Below are positions 1-10,452 of a stretch of 64,000 nucleotides of DNA, one piece after another. A model generated the notes under the pieces. That model searched no databases, was not told where the DNA came from, and worked only from the letters and a program-made list of their open reading frames with translations. The stretch is from Undaria pinnatifida (lineage: Eukaryota > Sar > Phaeophyceae > Laminariales > Alariaceae), in NCBI GenBank assembly GCA_012845835.1, contig JABAKD010000019.1, forward strand, positions 2,155,501-2,219,500, given 5' to 3'. Numbering within the stretch: the first letter of the stretch is position 1; each line of letters begins with the position of its first letter. The position numbers and the translations under genes were made by a program.

Positions 1-201
1 CTTGGTGCAAGCGATGTCTGCCTGGTCGATGAAAACCCGGCGTGCTCCGTCCCGGCATTGCAACCATGCGAGGGTCTATGGCCCTAAGGAATACGGTCAT
101 GCATGGTATGATAACACCCCTCCTTCCCCCGTGCCTACCCCGGCCCTGTCCAACTGGGAAACTCTCGCAAATGGCCCAGCGCGGGAACGTCGTACCCGCT
201 G

Positions 202-1125
202 CTACTGGTCTCCACCTCGCACGGCCAAGACGTCAACTTCGTCCTTCAGCCTTCTTAGAGCCGTTCGCGTCATGGCGTGCTCTTTGCGCGATCGCTCCAG
301 CTGCGCGCGCAGCTCGGCCACCTCCCTCGACAACCTCTGCACGGCCTCCGTATCCCCTTCCCGAGCCCCGACCGCACCATCCCCGCCCGCCAAGCGCGCG
401 AGATCCGCGCGCAAATCGGCCACCTCTCGAGCCAGCTTTCTGACGATCGCATCCCGCTGTCCGTCCTTCGCCTCCGCCGCTTTTGACGCCGCCGCCGCTC
501 TAGGGTCGTTCCCTTTCCCGAGCGCCGCACGAGTTGCTCTCACTAGCGAGCGGAGCTCGGCCACCTCGACCGACAAGTTCTGCACGGCATCACTACTCTC
601 TCCGCCGGTAATACTACCCCCCACAGCGTCATCCTTCCTGGCTTCAACCGGCGGTGTTTTTGCTCCCGGGGCTGTCGCTCTCGGCGCAGCGGAAGAACCA
701 GGCGCAGCAGAGTCTGCGGCGGCGGCACTGGAAAACTTAGCTGAGGGCCCCGGGGTTGTTCTCGTTTGGTCCCCGGTCGTTGCCGCCGCCGTGCGTGCAG
801 ATGACGAGGTCCCCGCTGCGGAATCAACCGCGCCGCCGCCGCCACCACCACCAAGACCGTCACCAATAGCAGTGGCTGCAGCAGCAGCACCACCACCAGT
901 AGTAGCACCGGCACCACTAGCAGTAGCAGCAGCAGCAGCGCGTGCACTCTTACGTTTTCGGGTCGCCGTCGTCATTTCAGGCGCGGGTTTGTCTTGAGGA
1001 GCTCCCCTGCCTTTCGTGGGGGTGGGCATGCTCCACGAGGAGCTGAACGGCGCCTCGCCGTTGTCGTACGTGTACTTGCTCGCCACCGCCGGCCCGCTGT
1101 AGGCCGCGGCCGATATTTCGTTCGC
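202..1125 (-). CDS. Gene A terminal exon: low-complexity linker and coiled coil
   Basis: The acceptor is AACGCAG at 1126 after a pyrimidine-rich tract, and the exon ends at a TAG at 204-202 (308 codons including stop). The first 60 residues are mixed, followed by about 110 residues dominated by Ala, Gly, Ser and Thr, then three related heptad blocks of the type L-S-x-E-V-A-E-L-R. The high GC and strict codon periodicity contrast with the flanking intron. A possible donor (GCGAG|GTGGAG) lies just before the stop, so a further exon beyond the window cannot be excluded. Confidence 0.7.
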   Translation of the reverse strand, partial: ANEISAAAYSGPAVASKYTYDNGEAPFSSSWSMPTPTKGRGAPQDKPAPEMTTATRKRKSARAAAAATASGAGATTGGGAAAAATAIGDGLGGGGGGGAVDSAAGTSSSARTAAATTGDQTRTTPGPSAKFSSAAAADSAAPGSSAAPRATAPGAKTPPVEARKDDAVGGSITGGESSDAVQNLSVEVAELRSLVRATRAALGKGNDPRAAAASKAAEAKDGQRDAIVRKLAREVADLRADLARLAGGDGAVGAREGDTEAVQRLSREVAELRAQLERSRKEHAMTRTALRRLKDEVDVLAVRGGDQ

Positions 1126-4100
1126 CTGCGTTTATTTTTTGGGGGGGTGGAGAAGAAGGGCAGAAAAACCCGACGTGCTCGAGTACAAAAAAGCAGCAAC
1201 CAACGATGCACATATTGCATTATATAAGAGGAACTTAATTCCGGTTGTTTTCAGACGCTGAAAATATTCGGAATTACACCTTTTATGCGGTTCATCAGCT
1301 GCTGGTCAGATAACTGAAAACCCCTCGATAGGCATCGGCGAGGCGCGATACGCAAAAACGTCTGCTTCAGCTCCACGTAGAAAAAAACTCAGCTTGACGG
1401 GAAAGTCAGCCACCGCGGCGAACGACATAAAATACACTAAAAAGCGCCTTCCGAGACAAGCAAGGCCGAGCGTTGATCTTGCGTTAGAGTGTCGGGGGCG
1501 GTGCGCGTAACAAACAAAACCTGGAAGGCGCTGTGTGTCAGCCTTTTCAACCCAAGAGAGACGGGACCTTCTTATCATCATGGACTAGATTCCGGCGATG
1601 AGTTCATGGGAGAAGCACAGCAGAGTAAATCCCGTCCTCCGTCCAATACATAATAATGCAACATCGAGATCTCGGAAGCTAGCGCCGTTACCGCAGCGGC
1701 TAGCATCTAGCAAGCGTTGGTGCCGCAACGGCTCTATCTAGAAAAGTTGGGAGCCGCAACGACTATATAACGGCTATATCTTACAATCTTGGCCACCGTG
1801 ACGGCAATTTATAGCAAGCGTGGTCGTCGCAACTGCTCTGTCTAGCAAGTCTGGCGGCCACACCGACAACATCTAGAAAGCATGGCGGCTGATCCCATGT
1901 ATATCTAGCAAACATGAATGCCTTAAACGGCTATATCTAGCAAGCGTGGGTGCCGAAACGGCTAAGTCTAGTAGCAAACTTGGCGGGTCGCGATATCTAG
2001 TAAATGAATGCCGCAACGGCTAACAGCTAGCAAGCCTGGCGGTTAAAACGGCTACTATCTAGCAAGCTTGGGTCCCGCACCAGCCGTACAGAATCTAGCA
2101 AGCGCTGGTGCCGCAACGACTTTATCGACACACGACGCGTATGAAAATACGTGGAAGTGTGGTGAGCTAAAGCTTTATTTTTCCCCATCCACCGGAGGAT
2201 CAAAAGAAGAAAAAAAAAAAGACTAAAACTACCTGGTAGAATTTTTGGGTGCCTCAAAGAGCTATACAGTGGCAATATCCTACAAGATTGGCCAGCGCAA
2301 CCGATACATCTAGCAAACTTGGGTATCTAGCAAGCGTTGACACCGCAATGGCAAAATCTAGCAAATCTGGGTGCCGCAACGGCTATACCCAGGAATACTG
2401 GCGGTCATAACGGCTGGTATCTAGTGAGCGTGGTGGTCACAACGGCTATATCTAGCGAGCTTGGTGGCCGCAACGGCTGTATCTAGCAGGCATGGAGGCC
2501 GTGACGTTTATATCTAGCAAACTCAGGTGCCTCAACGGCCATATCTGGCAAGCTTGGGCGCCGCAAGGTGATACCTACCACGAGTTGGTGCCGGAACGGC
2601 TATATCTAGCAAAAATGGCGGTAGCAACGCCCACATAAAGGTTATACGTGGTATGTAGCAAGCCTGGCAATAGCGATATTTCGGCTATAGATGTCAAGCT
2701 TGGCAGTCGCAGTGGCTATCTATATACATTGCCGAACCTTGCATTGAGAGCACATCCCGAACTGGGACAGCTCGTCTTCCATCGTCGGCGCCGAGCAGCG
2801 CGGGCAGTCAGGCAGGGACGGGAAAGAAACACCTTCAACTCCGGACCCCCCTGCAGGCTGATCCACGAAACAGTGAAAGCCCGTGGTCAATGTTGGGGGG
2901 GGGGGGGGGGGGGGGAGGGGGGCGGGGAGAGGGGATTCTGGGTTTGTATACCGCAGCTGGTGGCATTCATGGGGGATACACGCACCGTGCTTAGCGACAT
3001 TCATCGACTCTTAGGACCGTAGAACCTCTCATTCCTACAACGACTGGTTGCACCCACCGCGAAGCGCTGTGAGGTGTTCGGCGAGCCGAATCAAGGGTGG
3101 GTTGCATCCTACAAGACCCGCTTATGAAACGGACACTCAAGGTGGGATTCCAGATAACTGCTCCGTAGTTGGTGGCGTCCATGGGGAGGAGATTCGGACA
3201 AATGCACTGCAATGTTCATGGAGAGCGGGCCAAGGTGAATACACTTTTCAGTCGGTGGCATTTACGGACATTTGCTAATCGAACCGACTGACGCGCCGTC
3301 GATCCAAGCTTCTGCGCGGGGTAAAGACCGGGATCAGAGAAAAAACTAAAACACGAACCGAACATGGACGCAAAAACAAAAAACGGACCGAACTAGCCGA
3401 CCCTAACCCTTGATGTTGCCACGCCGGCAGCGACAGACTGGCTGCTGCGATAGGTCGGCGGGGGGTGGGGGGGGAGAACGAAAGCAGGGGCGTCTGGCGA
3501 CGCGCCTGGTGCATGTCAAAAATACGCCAAATTTTCTACTAATACCCGCTGGGCGTTACCGGTACTTATGATCCCTTGTCCAGATGCAATGGTTTGTGAC
3601 GTTTTGCAAATAGCCCTGGAGCTCTACAGTATATGCCGTAAGTTTGTCCGAGAACAATGACAAACAATACTCATGGGGCTGCTGCAAGAACGCCCCCGGT
3701 TTGCTCATGCCTCTCAGTGTTTCTGCCCACGGACTAGATGATAGCAATTAGATAATCTGAGAACAACAACATCTCCGCGGGAAGAAAGAATTGCGACAAA
3801 CAGACCAGATTGTGCCGACGGGTTTATCTGAGAGAAACAAAAAAACAACAAAGAAAAAAGCAGGGATTTTCTCGGCAAGGGTAATTTCTCGCGGGTCGGG
3901 TAGGGTCGACCCGACCGAGCCCGTGAAATTTGAAGGCTTCCTGACCCTACCCGACCCGAGATATCTCGAAGACCTGCTGACCCGACCCGACTCTCCCCGC
4001 GATATTTTGGAAACCTCTTCACCCGATCCGCGGGCCGGGTCATGACCCGGGTCATGACCCGCGAAAAGCCCTAGTAAAAAGGACTGCACCTTCGGTTTCT

Positions 4101-7006
4101 TGGCAGCTGTAATCACCGGGTCCCCTTCGCCCGCCATCGGGAAGCCTTGAGCGTCGAAGCGCACGCCCGAGCCCACTTTCATCCTTTTCTTGAAGTCCTG
4201 TCGCGGTCGTGGGTGAAGCAACAACGGAGCAACTGTTGGGTATGCGAGGAGACACAGGACAGGACACCTATGGTTAAGAAGGAAGACAAATACTGACCTA
4301 GGCGGGGTTTCCTACGTGGGAGAGGGTGCGTTCTACACTAAATCCAGTATAACGGCTTCCGGACTTGATATATACTTCGTATTCCTTCAAATATCAGCAT
4401 TGCCTTGTTTCTTACTAGGCGTCCTGTAATGTACGCGTCATATTATCGAGGTACGAGAACATACGCGTTTTGTACGTATGGAAGAAGTTTGCCAATCATA
4501 CATGACCCCCCCCCGCGAGGAAATGCACGTCCGGTTATCTTCCTCCACGCAGAAAGGAAATTCACGTCGGTGTATTGCTTGGTCAGATTTTGCGTTACGT
4601 ACCGCCGAACAGGGAAAGTACTATTCGTTCTATATACTAGGGCGTTTGCGATTTCCAAATTATGACTCGGTTGGAAAACATGTAATAATAGTATTGAGAC
4701 CGACGAACGCCATGTCAAAACCCATGCCCAACCAACCCAACAAAAATAGGTTAGAACAAAAAAATAAAAAAAATGGTACGAAAACTCATATCTAACCTCA
4801 TTTTTCACTGATTTTTCGTGGGTTGGATTGGCCTTGGATTGTGACGCTCGACAGTTTCAATACTATAGATAGTATGACATGTTTTCTTACCCCACTCCTA
4901 CTCAACCATAGTTGATATCACCCTAATGCTGGAATGAAACATACAAATCATACAAATCATACAAATCATACAAATCATACCAATCATGCAAATCATACAA
5001 ATAATATACTGCACGTTGTTGAAAGTCAAAATAAGGTATGCCCTGGTAGCAGATACCAGTATGGAGTAGTGGTCGTTCGATAATGCCGGTATGTGCCAGC
5101 CATAAAAACCGGCACTATTGCGGCAACCGGCACTACTCCGCATACTACCACTACTGGTTGTTCCCAACTGTGACAAATGATTTCACAGGCACTATAGCGG
5201 GCAACAGGAACTACTCAACCGGCCTATAGAGGGACCTCTACTGCAGAGGAAAGTGTGTTCCGTTTTTTTCTCCCCTTCTTGTCGATAGCAGTTGGCGTGA
5301 ATGCTGGGCGTGGGGGCGAGGTGCCGGTGCGACAGCATCGGCGGCGGCAGCAGCACCGGTGGTGACGGAATCCGAGAGAGCACAGGAAGCACAGCTCCTC
5401 TCGCTCCACGCTTGGAGCAGCCGCCGCCGCCGCTGCACTGCTCCAGCAGCAGAGCGAGAGCCGTCCCGTGCAGAAAAATCAAGAGGGTTCGGGCTATGAT
5501 GTATGTCCTTTGTAGAACCGAGCGTGATCTCTCGTCATCTCACGAATACCAACACCCCCTAGCAGGCGGAAAAGTGGTATTCCGTGCACGTGCTTCCATG
5601 CATTTTCGCGCATGTAAAAACAAACCGGTCACCTCGCTGTTCTTTAGGAAACCCTTTTCTGAGGCGAACACCCTCTCGTCCACCGCCTCTTCCACCGGAG
5701 TCTTCCGCTTCCGCTTGGGGAGAACTGTCGCGGAGGACAGTTTCTTCATACTGGCCTTCAACATGAACGCTCGCTGCTGCTCGTCGGACAAGTTCAGACC
5801 TCGAGCCATCTCCTCCAGTTCCTGGTGGGGGTTGGCGGAGGCGAAACAGGTACAACAGTAGTGTCACCAGTCGAATCGGCTTCTTTTTCATCACGGGCGA
5901 AGCGAGATTCTAATTTACGTCGGCGCAAAAAAAAGGGGAGCTACTCTCCAGCCTCGCGTGTCCGAATCTCCGTGTCCTGTGTCCAGTCCGACAATCGGAA
6001 TCTCCGAAAACAATAATAATAACAATAAAAAAGAATCGTTGTGTGACTACCGCTTACATCGTGTTTCACTTTTCTGCTATCTACCAACGCACACAGAGGT
6101 TGAAAGTTATCCACCAGAGTGCGAGTTCCTAGCGAGAGCTACAGTGCGTTCATTTTTCATCCTCCAACGCACGGTAAAGTGATTATTGAGCTCACCGCAC
6201 ACGTGTATACTCGTATGTGTCGGGCGTTCGTTTGACTCGGCTGCTGAATCAACGGTGCTAGAGTGGCTCGGCGGCTTTTGATTTTTGGACATGGCGCCCT
6301 TTCTTCTGCTCAGCCTAATCTTTTTGGTCCGACTAAGACTGCGCGACCACCACGCGCACCCCCTCTCCCCGACCTTGCCGCAAAACGCCTACTTGAGGCT
6401 AGGTTACCGTTGGATTATCGATGGGTCGCAGTGCCCAGAAACCAAATTATAACATGAGGTAGGGTTCATCCTACACTAATGTCAATACAAGTGCCTGTTT
6501 TTCTTACGTTTTAAGCAAAAGTTGAGCCAAAACAATACTACCTTCCACACCAGTAAGTACTATCGCGTACTGCTGTGTTAATAAAAATAATAAAAGTATT
6601 ACCAGATATACTTATTCTTGCCCTCCGGCAATATAGCGTAGATGCCGTCCCGATACAAATGGGACATCCTTCCGCAAAGCAGTAATTTATCTTCTATGAC
6701 TCTTTGCCAACCATTTCCAGTGTCCCTTCCCCACATATTTTCATTTTAGCATCTAATCAAGAATACACGAGAGTAAATATCGAAAACAGGTGCGTACCTG
6801 GAAGCTGAGATCTTTGTCCGATTTCGTTTTCTCCATGACAGCCTTCGCTTTGTCGGGGGTACTCCCCCATTCCGAAGCCAGCCTCTGCGCCTCCTCTTCC
6901 TCCTCCTGCGCCTTCGCCCGGGCGGGATTAAATGCAGCGCTGGCCAAAAAGCCTTTTTCGTTGGAGAAAACCTCTCGATGCAACCGAGCAGCCTCGGATT
7001 CCTCGT
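202..7006 (-). CDS. Gene A: unrecognised nuclear-type protein with C-terminal coiled coil (5' partial)
   Basis: Minus-strand gene assembled from four exons: 7006..6798, 5821..5633, 4197..4090 and 1125..202. All junctions are GT-AG (donors GTACGC, GTGACC, GTGCAG) and the frames join: 209 nt entering after one codon base, then 189, 108 and 924 nt in phase 0. The 5' exon or exons are missing from my model. The protein starts acidic and Ala-rich with an EEEEE run, then has a basic KRKRK patch that could be a nuclear signal. It then has a long Ala/Gly/Ser/Thr-rich stretch and ends in about 120 residues of Leu/Glu/Arg heptads. The motif VF-x-x-EKGFL occurs in the first exon and again in the second. 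I recognise no family. Exon continuity and phase support a real gene; function is unknown. Confidence 0.68.
1665..2720. repeat. ~36-bp minisatellite in gene A intron
   Basis: Dozens of diverged units resembling TATCTAGCAAGCxTGGxTGC followed by CGCAACGGC. Units differ by indels and substitutions. The array is interrupted at about 2125-2215 by an A-tailed unrelated segment. Confidence 0.85.
2124..2214 (+). mobile_element. Short A-tailed dispersed element (copy 1)
   Basis: It interrupts the minisatellite. It starts near TCGACACACGACGCG, contains AAAGCTTTATTTTTCCCC and CACCGGAGGATC, and ends in an A-rich tail. An inverted copy is at 11178-11265, which supports transposition. Confidence 0.55.
2721..4089. 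other. Rest of gene A long intron: nothing recognisable
   Basis: It contains a poly-G run (2895-2930), scattered AAC-rich sequence, and at 3890-4060 clustered palindromic GGGTCGACCC and GGGTCATGACCC motifs. I see no gene. Confidence 0.5.
4090..4197 (-). CDS. Gene A short exon
   Basis: Exon of 108 nt, phase 0 at both ends, with acceptor GCGACAG at 4198 and donor AAG|GTGCAG at 4090/4089. It encodes DFKKRMKVGSGVRFDAQGF followed by PMAGEGDPVITAAKKPK. Open frame continues past the donor into a low-complexity GGGTCATGACCC repeat, so the donor choice rests on phase and on the drop in coding character. Confidence 0.6.
4645..4915. mobile_element. Palindromic MITE-like element, family M6 (copy 1)
   Basis: The left part (TTTGCGATTTCC, AGTATTGAGACCGACGAACG) mirrors the right part (CGACAGTTTCAATACT). 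The copy at 15238-15485 has the same order of blocks and the same internal inverted AGTATTGAAACCG / CGGTTTCAATACT pair. Confidence 0.5.
4938..5005. repeat. Short tandem repeat (CATACAAAT)n
   Basis: About seven near-identical 9-bp units, with minor substitutions at the distal end. Confidence 0.9.
5073..5235. mobile_element. MITE-like element, family M4 (copy 1)
   Basis: Rich in CCGGCACTA / TAGTGCCGG-type palindromic words, ending CTATAGAGGGACC. It shares GCACTATAGCGGGCAAC with the copies at 17145-17320 and 24471-24622. Confidence 0.5.
5633..5821 (-). CDS. Gene A exon with KRKRK basic patch
   Basis: The acceptor is a pyrimidine-rich CCACCAG at 5822 and the donor is GAG|GTGACC at 5633/5632. 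The exon is 189 nt, phase 0 at both ends. It begins ELEEMARGLNLSDEQQ, contains LPKRKRKTP and ends VFASEKGFLKNSE, which repeats the motif of the preceding exon. Confidence 0.7.
6798..7006 (-). CDS. Gene A exon (most 5' exon found)
   Basis: The acceptor is a T-rich tract ending GCAG at 7007; the donor is CAG|GTACGC at 6798/6797. It encodes about 69 residues, including VFSNEKGFL, a five-Glu run and a Lys-rich end (KTKSDKDLSFQ). The first codon is split, so at least one more exon lies upstream (above 7 kb on this strand). A degenerate copy of its first ~75 bp lies at 7118-7211. Confidence 0.7.
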
Positions 7007-7117
7007 CTGCGAAACGGTAAAACGTCGGTATAAAAAAAATACAGCAGTTACACCAGCGGCAAGGAGGCAAGGAGACTATTATGAGCATCGGTTACAAAAC
7101 AACGGGAGAAAAAAAGC

Positions 7118-7211
7118 CGGGGAAGCCAAAAAAAGCGTTTGGTGTTAGAGAAAACCTCCCAATGCAACCGATCGGCTCCGATTTCCTCGTTTGCGCAACG
7201 ATGTTCGTTAG
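7118..7211 (-). repeat. Echo of gene A exon start and acceptor
   Basis: Degenerate copy of the first ~75 bp of exon 7006..6798 plus its acceptor, 110 bp upstream in gene orientation. Shared words on the plus strand are AGAGAAAACCTC, ATGCAACCGA, and TTCCTCGT-TGCG-AACG. Confidence 0.8.
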
Positions 7212-7776
7212 CTCCAAGCTGGGTAGGTTTTAAGCCATTGTATTATGTCTCCCAACCACAGCGTAGAGGCAAGTCGAGCAGAGAACTCATGCGTGAGACC
7301 TCCGGGAAGAGAACTCGTGCGTAAGACCTCCGAGAAGAGTGAGCTCCCGAGCGAGAGCGCACAGCAGTCTACCATCAAGAACGCCAGCCAGGTACTACTA
7401 GGCACCCAATTGTAGCCGGTCGCCCCGGTGGCGTATCAGGTTATCCTCGAGCCTGGTACACGTCAGTTGCGTGAGTTCGAATCCCCCCGAGTGCATACTC
7501 GTATAAATTCGTGAGGGCTTTTTCTTGCGCACAAATTGACTTGCGGAAAGCGCGAGAGCGTGAGTTAGCAACACTCGATGAAAAATCGACGAGCAGCGGG
7601 ATTGCTGAACCCTATGCGCGACAAAAATTGAAGGCACGAACCGGGGGGGCAAAGGGACGACACCTGTCACCACGGCTTGTCTAGAAGCTGGAAGGTAGAA
7701 GTGTGCGAAAAAAAAAAGAAAAAAAAAAGTCCAGAAGCCCGAACCGGCACGAAAAAACTGATACGTAACTGTCATA
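7202..7776 (+). repeat. Segmental duplication, SINE-filled copy
   Basis: About 210 bp (TGTTCGTTAGCTCCAAGC to GGCACCCAAT) and about 50 bp (CAGAAGCCCGAACCGGCAC to CTGTCATA) match 9146-9408 almost base for base. Here they are separated by a complete SINE. The left edge abuts the echo of gene A's exon. Confidence 0.85.
7415..7729 (+). mobile_element. tRNA-headed SINE, copy 1
   Basis: The head begins GCCGGTCGCCCCGG, with an A-box-like TGGCGTATCAGG and a B-box-like GAGTTCGAATCC. A ~220-bp body follows (GCGAGAGCGTGAGTTAGC, CACGGCTTGTCTAGAAGC), ending in a poly-A tail. It is absent from the duplicate locus at 9146-9408. Confidence 0.85.
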
Positions 7777-8134
7777 CTGAAAATCCCACATCAGCACCCT
7801 CCCGGATTCTTCACAAGACAGTGACGAATCAACAATTGACTCAATCCCATCTCCTAAAACAAAAAAAATGGCAAAAGGAGAGTATTTTCGGTTTCATGAG
7901 GGTTTGCAAATGACCCATATTTCCCTCTTCCACCATCGAAGAATCCCGACGATGGCGGTATAGCATCTCTCCCTGCCATACCAACGGTGGCTCTCTCCTT
8001 CTCCCCACCGGACTCCTTGCGTCTTGCTGCTCGTCTCCGCTTATCTCCGAAAAGGTTGGCTCCACAAACATGGCCCTTCCTTCCCCACCAAGCTTCGATG
8101 AAAGCACGGCCCTGTTCCAATACTGCTGACCCGT

Positions 8135-8312
8135 AGACCAAGCTACTTTTCACCGGAGCAAGTCTCCCAGAGAATGTTGGGAATCAATAGTACATTACCA
8201 GAGATCGCATTAGTTCTTGCCCTGATGGCTGTTTGTTTTTGTGTCATACCAATCTAATATTGATTCCCAGCATTCTCTGGGAGACTTACTCCGGTGAAAA
8301 GTAGCTTGGTCT
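8135..8312. mobile_element. Near-perfect palindromic MITE (M1)
   Basis: Arms of about 49 bp, AGACCAAGCTACTTTTCACC... on the left and its inverse ...GGTGAAAAGTAGCTTGGTCT on the right, around a ~70-bp centre. Arm mismatches are few. Confidence 0.75.
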
Positions 8313-8647
8313 CCTGTGGTCTGTAAAGCTTGAGAGAGAAACACGCACGCCATCAATTATTCCTCGTACATAGAGGCTGTCACTCCCTGGGCCATCAGAG
8401 AAGCACGGTCGCTTCCCTCAGCCCCAACCTCAACGTATGAGTCACTCAAAGACTGATTCAAATCCATGCAGCTTTGCATAGATCCTCATCTGCTTCGAGA
8501 AGGAATCGAAATTCTCTCTCCCTTTCAAGGTAGGAATAGCCATCTTGGGTTGCCCCCAAAAAGGCTGACTACGAACAATACCCCGCGCAGTGATGGAGGG
8601 CTCACCTCTATTTTGCAATCAGTCAGAAGACTACTGCCAAAACAAAT

Positions 8648-9050
8648 GCTAAACAACTTGGCAAATCGAAGGATGAGATATTTTGAGAGTTTGATTATTT
8701 CACAAGCAAGTTATTTAGCATTTGTTTTGCGGTGAAAAGCGGGGTGGCTTGTGGATGGTCAGAAAGGTCACCCGGCCAAAGGTCTCCGGTCGTTCCCTGC
8801 TACCGCCATAGATACACAGATCGTATCGGTAAAACAATATAGCATAAATTCTTGTCCGCAAACACAGAATTTATCTGACGCGAAAATTAGCCTACGCCCT
8901 CCCTGATACAAAGAGTATCTGAACATCCATAAGCCACCCCGTTTTTCACCGCTAAACAAATGCTAAACAACTTGCTTGTGAAACAATCAAATTCTCAAAA
9001 TATCTCATCCTTCGATTTGCTAAGTTGTTTAGCATTTGCTTTGCATCGAA
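8648..9050. mobile_element. Large inverted repeat / nested palindromic element (M2)
   Basis: Arms of about 100 bp (8655-8757 against 8926-9035) carry AAATGCTAAACAACTTG in both orientations and AAGCGGGGTGGCTTGTGGAT at the outer edge. Each arm is itself palindromic. A third partial copy of the edge follows at 9050-9130. Confidence 0.6.
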
Positions 9051-9145
9051 AAACGGGGTGGCTCATCCTTCGATTTGCCAAGTTGGTCAGTACTTGTTTT
9101 GCAGTGGAAAGCGGGGTGGCTTGCGGATGGTCAGATACTCTAGAG

Positions 9146-9408
9146 TGTTCGTTAGCTCCAAGCGGGGTAGGTTTCAAGTCATTGTATTATGTCTCTCAAC
9201 CACAGCGTAGAGGCAAGTCGAGCAGATAACTCATGCGTGATACCTCCGAGAAGAGAACTCGTGCGTAAGACCTCCGATAAGAGTGAGCTCCCGAGCGAGA
9301 GCGCACAGCAGTCTACCATCAAGAACGCCAATCAGGTACTACTAGGCACCCAATAATAGTGCAGAAGCCCGAACCGGCACAAAACTGATATTATACGTAA
9401 CTGTCATA
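9146..9408 (+). repeat. Segmental duplication, SINE-empty copy
   Basis: Uninterrupted copy of 7202-7776 lacking the SINE. The junction reads CACCCAATAATAGTGCAG here, against CACCCAATTGTA [SINE] GTCCAG in the other copy. Confidence 0.85.
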
Positions 9409-9639
9409 TATCTCAAATCAATAAACGATAAAACGTCGGGAAAATAAAACGGTGCAGGAGACCAGAGCACAGGAGACAAAAAATTCGGTTACGAAACGGA
9501 GTCGCGCGGTACGATAGAGAGAGCGCTTTTTGTCATTTTTGTTTCTGAGTGACGGGTGGCGCTTTAGCCCAACAGTCGTCGGGGTTTCATTTTTGTTTCC
9601 CCTCAAAAAAACATATACTGTACACACATCATATACACC

Positions 9640-10290
9640 TGTACGACTTACAGGATATACATGATAAACTGGTGCATTCTTTCCAAAACCGTCACATTTA
9701 TCCCCTTGAAAGAATTTATAGTTTCCACGCACAAATTGAGCTGCTCCACCCGCCCCACCCCCGCCCTAACCCCCCCTCCCGTAATCAACTTTTTTGTCTT
9801 TTTTTTCTTGTTTTTTTTTGTTTCCCAAAACCATCAGATTTATCCCCTTGAAGGATTTATAGTTTCCACGCACAAATTGAGCTGCCCCGCCCCCCCCCCA
9901 CCCCCCCCCCCCCTCCCCCCTCCCCTCTCCCCCCCCCCCCATCCAACCCCGCTCCCTTTTGATCAAAACCAGGCCCCCACGTCCTTCAAAACTCCGCCCT
10001 CCCCTCACCGGTTATTCGACTTACAGGATTCACTTGATAAGCGGATGCATTCCCTCCCACAGCCGTCAGATTTTGTCCCCCTCAGAAACGGGTTTCATAG
10101 TTTTCGCGCATAGACCGACTAACATCACCCTGTTGACCCTGATAGCTACACTGTAGTTGCAAGGGGAGTCGCCGACCTATATCCTTAATGAGGACACACA
10201 ACCCGTAATACGCGCAATCGGAGTATCACACACAGCTTGCAAAGATGAGTTTCGACAAAATATTCGATTTCACAGCTGGAGTGTATCTTC
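9640..10290 (+). repeat. Composite dispersed repeat with MSFDKIFD-type end (copy 1)
   Basis: Three internal ~100-bp units (ACTTACAGGATA...GATAAACTGGTGCATTC, then GTCAGATTTxTCCCC) separated by C-rich runs. They are followed by a conserved 160-bp 3' segment (CCTGTTGACCCTGATAGC to CACAGCTGGAGTGTAT). The same 3' segment occurs at 44270, 46030, 50598 and 54795. Confidence 0.75.
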
Positions 10291-10382
10291 ATTTTATAAT
10301 ATACCTAGAGTAGGCCTTGGGTTTGTTCATCGGTTTTTGCGCGTACAAGTTGCTCGAAATCAGTATATGTGGTAACGCTTTA

Positions 10383-10452
10383 CAACTGGAAACCCGTTTT
10401 TGGGGACCAATCACTTGGAATTAGTATGGAGAGGGGTTTGGGGTTCTGAAGG
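10383..10452 (+). repeat. M7 ~80-bp dispersed element, copy 1
   Basis: CTGGAAACCCGTTTTTGGGG ... CTTGGAATTAGTATGG ... GGGGTTTGGGGTTCTGAAGG. Confidence 0.6.

Noticed and set aside
2-997. 331-codon plus-strand open frame
   Set aside because: Shadow of gene A's last exon: it mirrors the Ala/Gly-rich and coiled-coil region on the minus strand, which has acceptor, phase and coding character.
7841-8153. Missing 5' exon of gene A
   Set aside because: Two overlapping minus-strand frames are open, but neither has a donor leaving the one-base codon remainder that exon 7006..6798 needs, and it abuts a MITE.
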